DNA of 64,000 nucleotides, taken from the NCBI RefSeq assembly GCF_900087015.1, contig NZ_FLKP01000002.1, positions 2,232,001 through 2,296,000 of the forward strand. Direction: 5' to 3'. This DNA is from Christensenella timonensis (GTDB taxonomy: Bacteria > Bacillota > Clostridia > Christensenellales > Christensenellaceae). Positions 20,536 through 29,316 of this stretch are shown here, in pieces. The notes under the pieces are model-generated. The model saw only the letters and a program-made list of their open reading frames with translations. It did not search any database and was not told where the DNA came from. How positions within the stretch are numbered: the first letter of the stretch is position 1; every line of letters starts with the position of its first letter. A program made the position numbers and the translations under genes.

Positions 20536-21211
20536 TTCCGACAATCTCCCCGTCCGCAATATGCACGATCCGGTCCGCATACCGCGCTTTCTCCATATCA
20601 TGCGTGACCATAAGAAGCGTGGTCCCGTTCTCTTTCACAATATCCTGTAAGATTCCCATGATCTGCTCCGCAGTCTCACTGTCAAGGTTTCCCGTTGGTT
20701 CATCCGCGAATAATATTTCCGGCTTCGTGATGATTGCCCGCGCTATGGATACTCTTTGCTGCTGTCCCCCTGAAAGCTCATCAGGATCGTGTGCAAGATG
20801 CCCTGAAAGCCCAAGCCGTGAAAGAAGTTCCTCCGCCTCTTTGTTCCTTTTTTGTGGCAATATTCCTCGAAGCATTAATGGGAATGCAGCATTTTCAATC
20901 GTGGTCAGTGTGTCCATCAGGTTAAAGCTCTGGAAGATAAAGCCGATATGGTTAAGCCTGAATTCCACCAAATCATCCTCCTTCATCTTGTGGATCGGTT
21001 TCTCCTTGACGAATATTTTTCCCGCTGTAGGCTTTTCCAGCCCGGCGATCAGATTCAAAAGTGTGGATTTTCCACTCCCGGACGTACCAACCACCGCCAC
21101 AAATTCGCCGGGATAAATATCCAGATCAATACCGTTCAGGGCTTTAAAGCGCACCTTTTTTGTTTTATATATTTTGACAAGGTTCCTTACCGAAATAATG
21201 GGTTCTGTCAT
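20516..21211 (-). CDS. ABC transporter ATP-binding protein (LolD/MacB type)
   Basis: This 231-aa ATPase has Walker A GTSGSGKST at residues 42-50, the signature LSGGQQQR near 145, Walker B ILFADEPTG and a switch histidine in MVTHD. The length and the QSFNLMDTLT Q-loop are typical of the LolD/MacB subfamily that powers FtsX-fold permeases, so its natural partner is the permease at 17611-18915. It starts one base after the stop of the neighbouring ATPase gene. Confidence 0.93.
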   Translation of the reverse strand: MTEPIISVRNLVKIYKTKKVRFKALNGIDLDIYPGEFVAVVGTSGSGKSTLLNLIAGLEKPTAGKIFVKEKPIHKMKEDDLVEFRLNHIGFIFQSFNLMDTLTTIENAAFPLMLRGILPQKRNKEAEELLSRLGLSGHLAHDPDELSGGQQQRVSIARAIITKPEILFADEPTGNLDSETAEQIMGILQDIVKENGTTLLMVTHDMEKARYADRIVHIADGEIVGIEEKNK

Positions 21212-21212
21212 A

Positions 21213-21857
21213 TCACCGCACCGCCGTCAATATCCCTGCATCCATCTCACACACCGTATCGCACAATTCATCAATATCTGTTGCATTATGGCTTGCCAGC
21301 AGGATTGTTTTTCCCTTATTTCTTAATCCCTTAATCAGTTCGCGCATATCCTTCACACCCTGCTTGTCAAGGCCATTAAACGGCTCGTCCAAAATGAGCA
21401 GGGAAGGATCTTCCATAATTGCCTGCGCGATTCCCAGCCGCTGCCGCATCCCCAGCGAATACTTAGCGACGTGCTTTTTCAAATCTGGATCCAGCCCCAC
21501 CTTTTTGATCGTTTCGCGGATTTCCCGATCCCCGATCTTGCGTTTCAGCGATGCCAAAAGCTGCAAGTTCTTCATTCCTGTGAGCGTAGGCAAAAAGCCC
21601 GGCGTCTCAATGATGATCCCCATATCCTCCGGGAAATCCATATCCTTCCCCACTTGCTCATAGTCCACTAATATTTTACCTTTCGATGGAAATAGAAAAC
21701 CGCAAATACACTTAAAAAGCACCGTCTTGCCTGAACCGTTGTTGCCAATGATACCGTGGATTTTTTCCGTCTCAAAATCATGGTGCACATCCCGCAGCAC
21801 CTCTTCGCCGTTAAAGTCCTTATATACATGCTGTACGCTGATCGAGATATCCTTCAT
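21213..21857 (-). CDS. ABC transporter ATP-binding protein (BcrA/lantibiotic-immunity type)
   Basis: This 214-aa ATPase has Walker A GNNGSGKT (residues 38-45), a relaxed signature (YSLGMRQRLGIAQAI) and Walker B LLILDEPFNGLD. These are characteristic of the CcmA/BcrA branch used in peptide-antibiotic resistance and lantibiotic self-protection. It overlaps the upstream permease gene by four bases (ATGA). With the two permeases at 21854-23552 it probably forms one ABC-2 type exporter, separate from the MacB-like complex in the same operon. Confidence 0.92.
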   Translation of the reverse strand: MKDISISVQHVYKDFNGEEVLRDVHHDFETEKIHGIIGNNGSGKTVLFKCICGFLFPSKGKILVDYEQVGKDMDFPEDMGIIIETPGFLPTLTGMKNLQLLASLKRKIGDREIRETIKKVGLDPDLKKHVAKYSLGMRQRLGIAQAIMEDPSLLILDEPFNGLDKQGVKDMRELIKGLRNKGKTILLASHNATDIDELCDTVCEMDAGILTAVR

Positions 21858-22750
21858 ACGTCGCTCCCCGTAAAGTTAAAGTTATATTTCTTCATTCCAC
21901 GCAGCGCCGTAACAAACAACGCCGCAATCGCCGCAACAAAAATGAGATATGTCTGCCATAATCGTGGCAACAGGTCGTATCCAAAATTGTGCATATGGTA
22001 CGTCGCCTGGTTTAAAGGCGACAGCCACCCCACCGCCACATTCGCCTTGTACATCAATTCTTGTGGCAAATGAAACATCTGTCCGAATATCTGCGGATTT
22101 AACAAAATACCCACAAGACTGAACAAAAACACGCCGATCACGCCCCAAAACTGTCCCTTGCGGATGTTGACTGCCAACATGATAGATGCCATCAGCAGCG
22201 TGTACAGCAACATCAGCAGGAAAATCGTGCCCATACATTCGTATGGCGTACTCATTTCAAGCGTCTTTACAAACGCGGGCAGCGCGATTGCCTGCCCCGC
22301 TCCCGAATACCCTAGCATCGCCGCCGTCTCGCTCCATTGGTTGCCGATAAACGACAGATGCGCGCACAGCGCAGAGGTCGCAACAAGGATAAAGGTGATG
22401 TAGAGAAGTGTTGCAAGACAAATGTATATGATCTGCCCACAAAGCCACGCCGCGCGCGTCGTGCGCATCAGGTAAAATGGCGTCCCCTCGCAGATAAACG
22501 GCATGTCTGCAAACAGAAGCACGAGCAGCAATGATGAAATGAGGATATTGTTCGCGTCCCCGAACGTCCACACGAACGCCTCCACAAGCTGCAATATCGT
22601 TCCCTGCTCCTGCGCGAACTGCACCGCCTTGTTAGATAGCAAAAAACACAGTATGAATGCCAACGAAAAGGTCACGATGATACGCGGATTCTTTTTCCAT
22701 TGCCGGAAATTATATACTGCAACGGACCATGACTGCCCTATCTTACGCAT
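21854..22750 (-). CDS. ABC-2 type transporter permease
   Basis: This 298-aa membrane protein has about six hydrophobic segments (for example NPRIIVTFSLAFILCFLL, IIYICLATLLYITFILVATSA, GVIGVFLFSLVGILL and YLIFVAAIAALFVTALRGM). It lacks enzymatic motifs. It overlaps the upstream permease by eight bases and the downstream BcrA-like ATPase by four, so the three are almost certainly one complex. Family membership is inferred from topology and context. Confidence 0.8.
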   Translation of the reverse strand: MRKIGQSWSVAVYNFRQWKKNPRIIVTFSLAFILCFLLSNKAVQFAQEQGTILQLVEAFVWTFGDANNILISSLLLVLLFADMPFICEGTPFYLMRTTRAAWLCGQIIYICLATLLYITFILVATSALCAHLSFIGNQWSETAAMLGYSGAGQAIALPAFVKTLEMSTPYECMGTIFLLMLLYTLLMASIMLAVNIRKGQFWGVIGVFLFSLVGILLNPQIFGQMFHLPQELMYKANVAVGWLSPLNQATYHMHNFGYDLLPRLWQTYLIFVAAIAALFVTALRGMKKYNFNFTGSDV

Positions 22751-23552
22751 CTCGTATCCTCCTTTGCATCAAAAAGCCGTAGCAAAGTCCGACAAGAATC
22801 ACCAGTTCCCCCACAAGCAGTGCTGCTCCCCATATTCCTGCATTCCACAACTCGGACGGATTCAGCCACTCCTGCGGGTTCAGCACATACGCATCTGTGA
22901 AGTATCGCTGCGAAAGGATCACGAGGACATAATAAAAGATGAATGGAGAGGCGTATGCCATATACTTGCTCATCGTTAGCGTGGCGAACAGCCCTCCCAC
23001 GAGCGACCAAAATGCCCCTGACAAAAAGAACAGAAACGCACGGCCCATGAGATCGGTAAATGTAAGCTGCGCGACTACGTCAATCAATTCGCCTGCCGTA
23101 TCAGTCGCCACGACATTTTCAATTCCCTGTGGGATGAGTTCCAGCGGCGTAAACAGCAGAGCGAATACAAAGCAAACTACAAGTACGCCCAAAAAGAGCA
23201 CCAGCCCACCTGAAAGCAAAGTTGTCACCACCCGCGAAACAAGATATAGCCGCTTGCCTGCGCGCGGAAGATATTCGCGCAGATAGCGGCTCTTTTGATC
23301 GTCCACAAAAGCGGTAGTAAAAGGCAAAGCAGCGAGGATCGGTAACACCAACAGCATCATATCTGTTTGAAGTGACGATATTGAAAGTTGGATAGAATAT
23401 CCATCTGCAAGACCATCTACCATTTGTCCTTGAAATATCGGCAAAATTTGGTCGAAAACCCCCAAAAATGCTGCGACTGCAATACCAATAATCCCCACTA
23501 TAAAGCCCCAAGATGTTAAGGAACGTTTTAAATCTGTCTTGAAAGTATCCAC
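22743..23552 (-). CDS. ABC-2 type transporter permease
   Basis: This 269-aa membrane protein starts at a GTG preceded by an AGGAATAGG purine stretch. Its N-terminus (FKTDLKRSLTSWGFIVGIIGIAV) and a conserved FVDDQKSRYLREYLPR loop after the second TM resemble ABC-2 permeases of bacitracin and lantibiotic resistance systems. About six TM segments are visible. It is the second permease paired with the BcrA-like ATPase. Confidence 0.82.
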   Translation of the reverse strand: MDTFKTDLKRSLTSWGFIVGIIGIAVAAFLGVFDQILPIFQGQMVDGLADGYSIQLSISSLQTDMMLLVLPILAALPFTTAFVDDQKSRYLREYLPRAGKRLYLVSRVVTTLLSGGLVLFLGVLVVCFVFALLFTPLELIPQGIENVVATDTAGELIDVVAQLTFTDLMGRAFLFFLSGAFWSLVGGLFATLTMSKYMAYASPFIFYYVLVILSQRYFTDAYVLNPQEWLNPSELWNAGIWGAALLVGELVILVGLCYGFLMQRRIRDA

Positions 23553-23594
23553 ATTAGCATATCCTATTCCTTTTTAATATAAGCAATAATATAC

Positions 23595-25046
23595 TTAATA
23601 TCCTACATTTCGATCAATCCGGCTTCCGTTAATAGCATTGAGTGTAACGGGCCCCCATACTTCAGTGAATCCGCTGTTAAGACGAATAGGGGTTCCATCA
23701 TCGTCATAAGCTTTTTGTTCACCAAAGGTTTCAACTCCTTCACCCGGCAATGCGGCAGCGGTAATTTTTGAGAAAATATTCCAAACTGGGGAATAATAAT
23801 ACGCTCCGCTATTAGGTTGCTTGATTCGCATGAGACCTAATTCGATTCGTGTGACATCCACTGTAAAATCATCATACATCTCATTTTGTGTCATATAGTC
23901 AGTGTTAATTGCATCTAATGCAAGTTTTTCAATTTCATTAAAAGGCACTAGATTGGCCGATTCATTTTCAATAGAATTTATTGTCATTGGACTTTCCCAT
24001 TTAAAAGAAACAATCCCATTATCATTAACCACAACCATTATTTTCTCATATTTGACAGGAGCAGCATTTGTATCTTCCATATCTTCTCCTATTTCGTTGG
24101 ATGCGTAAGCCGTGGGAACACCGTTTATACTACGCATAAAAACACAAGCCCATCCCCAATTATCGGTTGAATACTTTGCTTGTCTTGCAGCACAACCAAC
24201 ATAACATAATTCGTAGTCCTGTGTAATTTTTGAAACCAATTCAGATGCCTGCTTTGCGGCATCTTCTTTAGTCGTATTAATGTTATATGGTTCACCTGAT
24301 GTTGGGGTAAAAGCCCAATCTCCATCATTGATACTCATATAGGTAAGGTATCCAAGCCACCCATTTGCGACCTCGAATATATATCTTTTTCCATCCTTGT
24401 TTGTGCTAACAGAAAAGCCTTCGCATTCTCCACCTTCAGAACCGGGAACTACAAAACCATTCTGGAGAATTGGTTCTGCCTCTTTTAAGTTGCTTTCGCT
24501 TGGCGCAGATATATATTCGCTCTCAAGCTCATTTATTCTACTATTTAGTTGGTCACGATAAGAGGAGTTTTCAGGAGAATTATCGAGTGTGCTCAATTCC
24601 TTTTTTATCGACAGAATATGTGCCTCAATATTTTCTTTTGTTTCGGTACTATATTCATTATACTTGGCATTTTCACCAAAAAATATATTCTTAACAACAT
24701 CAATATCATCTTGCGTAAAATTTCTCAAATCAGCAGATACAACAGGAATCTCTGTAGTTTCCGGTAAAACAACTTCGGCATTGATGTTAAGAGTCATATG
24801 CGAATTATTTGATGTACTTGGTTTATCTAATACCCAACGATCAGGTGCGCCAAGTATTTGAAATAATTGACTATCTGATCCTGTATCTTCATGGGTTGCA
24901 TTTGAAGAATTATCATTTGTATTCTGCAACTTTCCAACAACTGCTGCTTGCTCTGGTGTAGCCTGACAAGCAGTTGCTAAAAAAACGATACATAGAATGA
25001 ATATCCCAAAAATCGTATGGCGTTTTGTTTTTAAAGTAATTTTCAT
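23595..25046 (-). CDS. Lipoprotein, paralogue of the neighbouring 25101 lipoprotein
   Basis: This 483-aa protein has a lipoprotein signal peptide with the Cys in LATACQ (residue 27). The mature part contains GWACVFMRSINGVPTAY, MVVVNDNGIVSFKWESPM and, at the end, VTLNAINGSRIDRN. The same layout recurs in the next protein (GWMFTFTRSIDG, AINENGLCLLWYEGAC, IVLNAIDGSYVEPR), so the two are paralogues although overall similarity is modest. From memory this resembles DUF6034-type lipoproteins found next to bacitracin-type ABC exporters; unverified. It may capture a ligand outside the cell for the ABC system. Confidence 0.75.
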   Translation of the reverse strand: MKITLKTKRHTIFGIFILCIVFLATACQATPEQAAVVGKLQNTNDNSSNATHEDTGSDSQLFQILGAPDRWVLDKPSTSNNSHMTLNINAEVVLPETTEIPVVSADLRNFTQDDIDVVKNIFFGENAKYNEYSTETKENIEAHILSIKKELSTLDNSPENSSYRDQLNSRINELESEYISAPSESNLKEAEPILQNGFVVPGSEGGECEGFSVSTNKDGKRYIFEVANGWLGYLTYMSINDGDWAFTPTSGEPYNINTTKEDAAKQASELVSKITQDYELCYVGCAARQAKYSTDNWGWACVFMRSINGVPTAYASNEIGEDMEDTNAAPVKYEKIMVVVNDNGIVSFKWESPMTINSIENESANLVPFNEIEKLALDAINTDYMTQNEMYDDFTVDVTRIELGLMRIKQPNSGAYYYSPVWNIFSKITAAALPGEGVETFGEQKAYDDDGTPIRLNSGFTEVWGPVTLNAINGSRIDRNVGY

Positions 25047-25100
25047 GTGGTCATCTCGCTTTCATATACTTGTTTCGGGTTTCTTAAACGCGCAAATTTA

Positions 25101-26213
25101 TTATATACTAGCTAAATATTGGTTAGTTACCCTTGGTTCAACATAGCTTCCATCAATAGCATTTAAAACAATAGAAGATTGTGATTTATATTCTGAATTT
25201 GGATAGCCATAATCAAAATAAACTGTCCATGTAGGAATATATTCGCCATCGTCATCCTGTTTATCAGGTGAAAGCAAATCAATCCCTAATTCAAATTTCG
25301 TAATATTGATTTCGAGTGCTTCGTCGTCAGGGCTACTTGCTGCAAATATTTTTTGTAAAGAATCTATAGCCCGATCCTTTATTGTATCAACACCCTCAAT
25401 TTTTTCGGGGTTTTTTTCTTCATCATTTATTTTGCACGCACCCTCATACCATAGCAAACATAAGCCGTTTTCGTTTATGGCAATCTTTAGAAATTCAGGT
25501 TCCCAAGGTGCTCCATAATTTGGAGGAACGTCAGGATTCAAATAATATGAACCAGGATAATATATTTTCTGCAATCCATCTATACTCCTAGTAAATGTGA
25601 ACATCCACCCGAACGAATCAATCTCCCCTCCCAAGACGATAGTGCAAGGTTCTTCGGTAAAGAGAGATAAATCATTTGCTCCAATATCATTTGCATATTC
25701 AGAAGCCTGTTCATATGCTGACTCTTTTGAAATTAAAGGTGATTTAGGAGTATAAGCCGAAATTTCTTCATTGATTGAACTTTGAGGATACACTTCTGCA
25801 TTCATATTTTTTTTATATGCAAAGTTATTATGATTACGCGCAAACGTACATTGTGCTATTGAACCATCGTCTTGTCTTATATAAGCATCGTGATAAACAT
25901 TCGGCTCAAGTTTTGATATGATTAGGCGTGAATCCGAACTATCATTTGCCGACTTACCTATTGTTGCCCAATCAGAATACATTTCCGTGCTATTAGTAAA
26001 TTTTTCTACATAAGAAAGAATCTGTTCATCTGTAAAGATTGTTTTTTCTACCTTTGTAATAGAATATGTTTCTATATCAGAGGCTATCATATCTGCGGTT
26101 ACAGTGATTTTATTTGTTGGGACGATATCTGGATTGCTACAAGCTGCAACAACAAGCGTAAAACTTACAATCAAAATTACAATTATAAAAATATATTTGT
26201 TTTTTTTACCCAT
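25101..26213 (-). CDS. Lipoprotein, first gene of the ABC operon
   Basis: This 370-aa protein has a signal peptide MGKKNKYIFIIVILIVSF and a lipobox Cys in VVAACSN. It shares its C-terminal layout with the 23595-25046 protein (TKFELGIDLLSP versus TRIELGLMRIKQP; VLNAIDGSYVEPR versus LNAINGSRIDR). It appears to be the first gene of the operon ending at 16964: a perfect hairpin terminator lies 63 bases upstream and no other minus-strand gene intervenes. A role as extracellular sensor or binding protein for the exporter is inference. Confidence 0.75.
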   Translation of the reverse strand: MGKKNKYIFIIVILIVSFTLVVAACSNPDIVPTNKITVTADMIASDIETYSITKVEKTIFTDEQILSYVEKFTNSTEMYSDWATIGKSANDSSDSRLIISKLEPNVYHDAYIRQDDGSIAQCTFARNHNNFAYKKNMNAEVYPQSSINEEISAYTPKSPLISKESAYEQASEYANDIGANDLSLFTEEPCTIVLGGEIDSFGWMFTFTRSIDGLQKIYYPGSYYLNPDVPPNYGAPWEPEFLKIAINENGLCLLWYEGACKINDEEKNPEKIEGVDTIKDRAIDSLQKIFAASSPDDEALEINITKFELGIDLLSPDKQDDDGEYIPTWTVYFDYGYPNSEYKSQSSIVLNAIDGSYVEPRVTNQYLASI

Positions 26214-26275
26214 AATCGCTCATCCTTATCAAATATAGAAAGCAAGTAAAAAAATTCTTAATTATTTTCTATTTA

Positions 26276-26313
26276 ATTTGTTGTTAGCGGCTTTTCAGCC
26301 GCTAACAACAAAT
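26276..26313. terminator. Perfect 17-bp hairpin, bidirectional terminator
   Basis: ATTTGTTGTTAGCGGCT and its exact inverse flank a four-base loop. The sequence lies 12 bases after the stop of the 26326 secreted-protein gene. Downstream on the minus strand is an AT-rich stretch with a later run of seven T. It separates that gene from the ABC operon. Confidence 0.8.
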
Positions 26314-26325
26314 CGGTCTAATAGA

Positions 26326-26721
26326 TTAGCAATATGTTACTCCGCTACTGAAAATAAGATAATCACTCGAACTGGAACTAGCAATACTCATTTTGATATT
26401 TACACCAGACGGATAAGATGTAAAATCAGCCAGCCAATTTCCGGTGCGTACTATTTCTGGAGAAAGTACAGTGCAAGCCGTGCCAGAACTTGTGCTATAT
26501 CCACGCATTCTCCAATTACTTTGGCTCCGCTTTACCCATGAATCAACACGCGCTTCAATATTGACAGATCTATCCCTTGTTGCCCACATAACCGACTGAG
26601 AGGGACCGCCATATATCTTTCGATTTGAATGAGTTTGCGAACTTGCTAATGCTGTCGAAGCTACAGCAAGAACCATAACAACTACCAGTACCATTACGAT
26701 TATTCTCGTTGATTTTTTCAT
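26326..26721 (-). CDS. Small secreted protein (about 131 aa), function unknown
   Basis: The start MKKSTRIIVMVLV is chosen because GGAAGGAGAT precedes it; a longer frame to 26793 lacks a site. A signal peptide of about 27 residues ends near STALASS. The mature protein (about 104 aa) is rich in Ser, has two Cys (GTACTVL and a terminal VTYC) and is likely all-beta. It is a single-gene unit closed by a strong terminator, just upstream of the ABC operon. I recognise no family; a secreted effector or bacteriocin-like substrate of the exporter is possible but unproven. Confidence 0.7.
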   Translation of the reverse strand: MKKSTRIIVMVLVVVMVLAVASTALASSQTHSNRKIYGGPSQSVMWATRDRSVNIEARVDSWVKRSQSNWRMRGYSTSSGTACTVLSPEIVRTGNWLADFTSYPSGVNIKMSIASSSSSDYLIFSSGVTYC

Positions 26722-26820
26722 TTTGATCTCCTTCCTTGATTCACAAACATACGAAATGTTTATGAATAAACAGAGTAAAATGTTGAAATCCATTGGATTC
26801 CTGAGTATACTTGGTCGTAT

Positions 26821-26889
26821 AGTCCTTACGAAGCTGGCTATCGCTTACGCGATAGGGTTGCCAACCATCAGTTTTGTAAGGACTTTTTA
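26821..26889. ncRNA. Three-way-junction RNA element or complex terminator in a 377-bp intergenic region
   Basis: A perfect 9-bp outer stem (AGTCCTTAC at 26821 and GTAAGGACT at 26876) encloses two hairpins: CTATCGC-TTAC-GCGATAG and GGTT-GCC-AACC. A T-run follows on the plus strand. The whole forms a three-way junction of about 64 nt. No gene reads into it on the plus strand; on the minus strand it lies between the 27099 and 26326 genes, where it could shape the leader of the latter. The rest of 26722-27046 shows nothing else that I recognise. Confidence 0.4.
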
Positions 26890-27046
26890 TTACCCATTGG
26901 ACTCCCTCCCTTCTGTTTCGTCACTTGTCTTACAAGTGGTTTGTATTTGGAAATATATGCAACTTGTTTGCGAATATTAAAAAAACAATAATTTTCCCTT
27001 TAAAATATTAGATACATCAAGAGCCAAAAACCTTGCAATTTTTATT

Positions 27047-27080
27047 AAAAAAGATCAGCAAATTTTTTGCTGATCTTTTT
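27047..27080 (-). terminator. Intrinsic terminator of the 27099 secreted-protein gene
   Basis: AAAAAGATCAGCAAA pairs perfectly with TTTGCTGATCTTTTT (15 bp, short T loop), with flanking A and T runs that make it work in both directions. It begins 18 bases after the stop of the gene at 27099. Confidence 0.85.
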
Positions 27081-27098
27081 GGGGGATATGTGATTGTG

Positions 27099-27560
27099 CT
27101 AAACCGTTATACTAGTCGTAGTCCGAGTTATCTGATTAAAAATCGAACTCCCATTGTATGATCTATGGTAAGCAACAAGGCGGTATGTTCCTGAACCTAC
27201 CGAGAATGAAAGGCGAGCATTATAACCTGCGCAGTTCTTACCATAATCTGATCCAGTCTTATATGTTGTCCAACTGCTCCCATTCCACTTTTGAAGCACC
27301 ATGTAGGCTCCCAGTTTATCACATAGCGCATTCGCATCAGTATCGGCTTTACAAAGCAAATACCCATTGCCTCTGGAGATTGCTGCATAAGCATATGTAA
27401 TTGAGCCTGCTGAATAGGGTGTCGGTCCGGTAAATATTTCGCTTTCCGCATAATTGGGATTTGGTGATGGATTGATGCCACTATCATCCGCTGCAAATGC
27501 TATACCACATACTGAGAGAACTAATAAAATACAGATAATTAAAGATACTACTTTTCGCAT
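27099..27560 (-). CDS. Small secreted beta protein (DUF6147-like), next to ECF sigma pair
   Basis: This 153-aa protein has a clear signal peptide (MRKVVSLIICILLVLSVCGIAFA) and an AAGGAGG site. The mature domain has the phrases MVLQKWNGSSWTTYKT and GTYRLVAYHRSYNG. The protein at 32255-32659 shows the same pattern (VYLQRYRNGSWQNYSS; GYSYRIYAVVSNSS), so the two are related. From memory this resembles DUF6147. Both members lie beside an ECF sigma/anti-sigma pair, suggesting that they are regulated exported products. Three Cys are present. Confidence 0.75.
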   Translation of the reverse strand: MRKVVSLIICILLVLSVCGIAFAADDSGINPSPNPNYAESEIFTGPTPYSAGSITYAYAAISRGNGYLLCKADTDANALCDKLGAYMVLQKWNGSSWTTYKTGSDYGKNCAGYNARLSFSVGSGTYRLVAYHRSYNGSSIFNQITRTTTSITV

Positions 27561-27630
27561 AATATATGCCTCCTTATTATTTTGGTTTCATAATATAGGA
27601 GGCATATACGTTCAATTTCCTTGCACTTTT

Positions 27631-28311
27631 TTATTGAATTCCATCAACGATCTTTAATATTTCTTCACGACTAATATTTGTGGATAACCTTATTTCATAC
27701 ATTTTCATAAAAACAACTGCTGTATACGGAGGGCTTTGTGATAATGCAATTATTTTATCCTCTTTATCAATTCGCTCAAAATCGTTAAAAGAGAATTGCT
27801 CTGACCGCGCTTCATCACCATTATATGTTTCAATCATAACCGATATATACTCATCTTCTTTTGTCAACGTATAATTGACAACATAGGTGTCTCCAAAATC
27901 TTTATATGAAACATCGCCCATTTCACACCCAACAGGCAAATATGAAAAAGCGGGGAATACAATTCCTTCTTTTTCGGCTAACTGATCCAATTCTAGAAAT
28001 TCATAATTATCCTTTGGTGTAAAGAACGAGTTTACTTTTTCGCTGATATCATATCTAAAGGCTTTTATTTCAGGTATATCGGACATTATGAAGGATACAA
28101 CAAATATAACGCAAACCAAAGCTGCTACAAAACCAATTTTTGATAGGATGCCATTTCGCTTTTTCTTTTTTTTCGGTCCGCTTTCCTTCAAAAAATTCTG
28201 CTTTATTTGTTCAAATTCATCTTTATGTGCCTCCACATCTTCTTGATACATCTCTTCAAAACTGTCCTCAAGCATTTTCTTTGTTGCTTTTCTTTCGTCT
28301 GTGGGTTCCAT
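27631..28311 (-). CDS. Membrane-bound anti-sigma factor with DUF4367-like domain
   Basis: This 226-aa protein has a charged N-terminal cytoplasmic part (residues 1-53) that would bind the sigma factor, one TM helix (IGFVAALVCVIFVVSFIM, about 58-75) and an extracytoplasmic C-terminal domain ending in YEIRLSTNISREEILKIVDGI, the usual end of DUF4367. The gene overlaps the 3' end of the ECF sigma gene by 44 bases, a standard sigma/anti-sigma arrangement. Confidence 0.82.
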   Translation of the reverse strand: MEPTDERKATKKMLEDSFEEMYQEDVEAHKDEFEQIKQNFLKESGPKKKKKRNGILSKIGFVAALVCVIFVVSFIMSDIPEIKAFRYDISEKVNSFFTPKDNYEFLELDQLAEKEGIVFPAFSYLPVGCEMGDVSYKDFGDTYVVNYTLTKEDEYISVMIETYNGDEARSEQFSFNDFERIDKEDKIIALSQSPPYTAVVFMKMYEIRLSTNISREEILKIVDGIQ

Positions 28312-28834
28312 AATCGCCCTCCTTCCTCCTTAATTTTCCCTTTATCCGCGAATGCAGAGAATAAAGGGTGCCAGGTTTTGTACTTAATATTCCTGCTATT
28401 TCTTCAATGTTTTTTTCTAATTCATAGTAATAATATACAAATACCCTTTCTCTATATGATAATTGCCCAATCTTTTCCCTTGCATCTTTTTTATTTTGAT
28501 TTCTTAAAATTATTTCCTCAACGTTGCTTTCTTCGTCCCTGAAAACAGTTTGATTTGGATTCGCTTCATATACTTCCTCCAATGAAATTTCGGTATATTT
28601 ATTTTTTTGAAACTTTTTTCGGATCAAATTCATTGCAATCGCGGCAACCCAAGATTTAAACTTTTTCTCATCGCGTAATTGGTTAAAGGATTTAAAAGCA
28701 TTATGAAGACACTCCTGATAGATATCTTTCGTATCTTCAGTATTACGAACGTGGGAATATATAAATCGTTTCAGATATTCTTCATGTTCCTCAAAGAGTT
28801 CCATAAATTTTTTGGCTTTGTTTGTATCTTTCAT
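28268..28834 (-). CDS. ECF-type RNA polymerase sigma factor
   Basis: This 188-aa protein has region 2 at about residues 13-75 (LKRFIYSHVRNTEDTKDIYQECLHNAFKSF...FKSWVAAIAMNLIRKKF) and region 4 at about 118-170 (IGQLSYRERVFVYYYYELEKNIEEIAGILST...SRIKGKLRR). Together these are the two conserved regions of extracytoplasmic-function sigma factors. With the overlapping anti-sigma gene it likely responds to an envelope signal and directs transcription of the secreted-protein and/or ABC genes nearby; the target promoters were not identified. Confidence 0.9.
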   Translation of the reverse strand: MKDTNKAKKFMELFEEHEEYLKRFIYSHVRNTEDTKDIYQECLHNAFKSFNQLRDEKKFKSWVAAIAMNLIRKKFQKNKYTEISLEEVYEANPNQTVFRDEESNVEEIILRNQNKKDAREKIGQLSYRERVFVYYYYELEKNIEEIAGILSTKPGTLYSLHSRIKGKLRRKEGDYGTHRRKKSNKENA

Positions 28835-28927
28835 ATTTACAAACTCCCCTCATAACTATGATAAGCCAATCTTATTTAGTCTGCAATGTTTATGTTTCAG
28901 ATACTAAAAAAAACAAGATGTGATTTT

Positions 28928-29215
28928 CTTTTTACCCATAAATCAAATTAGGCATTTTCATAAATTCACCGGGGCTGTCAACTGGAATTTTAGTGTCCTT
29001 TATCAGCAGGGCTGGTAAAACCGCGCGTTTGCCAAACCGCTTTTTGATCGTCTCCAACGATCACCAAGCCATCGCAACTTGATGCGCTTCCCAAAGTGCC
29101 TGTTCTGTTTCACATCAGCCTTTTTTACTAAGTCGTTTTTGGCATAGATAATACCGTGACGTTCAGAAGTCGAACCGCCGACAGCCATTGGAACTTTTCG
29201 TAATCGTATCGAGGT
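28928..29215 (-). pseudogene. Internally deleted relic of a Y-family DNA polymerase gene
   Basis: Positions 28928-29050 match the last 40 codons or so of the intact polymerase gene at 29869-31110 almost base for base. Positions 29051-29215 then match a segment near its start (VPMAVGGSTSERHGIIYAKNDL). More than 800 bases in between are missing, including most of the palm, finger and little-finger domains, and the reading frame is broken. The first 25 codons or so are also gone. It lies 650 bases from the intact copy in the same orientation, as a tandem duplication followed by deletion would leave it. Confidence 0.85.
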
Positions 29216-29316
29216 GCAAAACAAATTATGTTCGTTTTATTTAATATTCCTATTGATATTGTAGCTACATCGTGGTAACATATAATTGTAAGACAAATCA
29301 AACGGAGGATTGAAAA

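Noticed and set aside
22257-23511. Alternative frames in the permease genes (for example 22257-22571 and 23119-23511)
   Set aside because: They lie inside overlapping, topologically consistent membrane protein genes and have no start signals.
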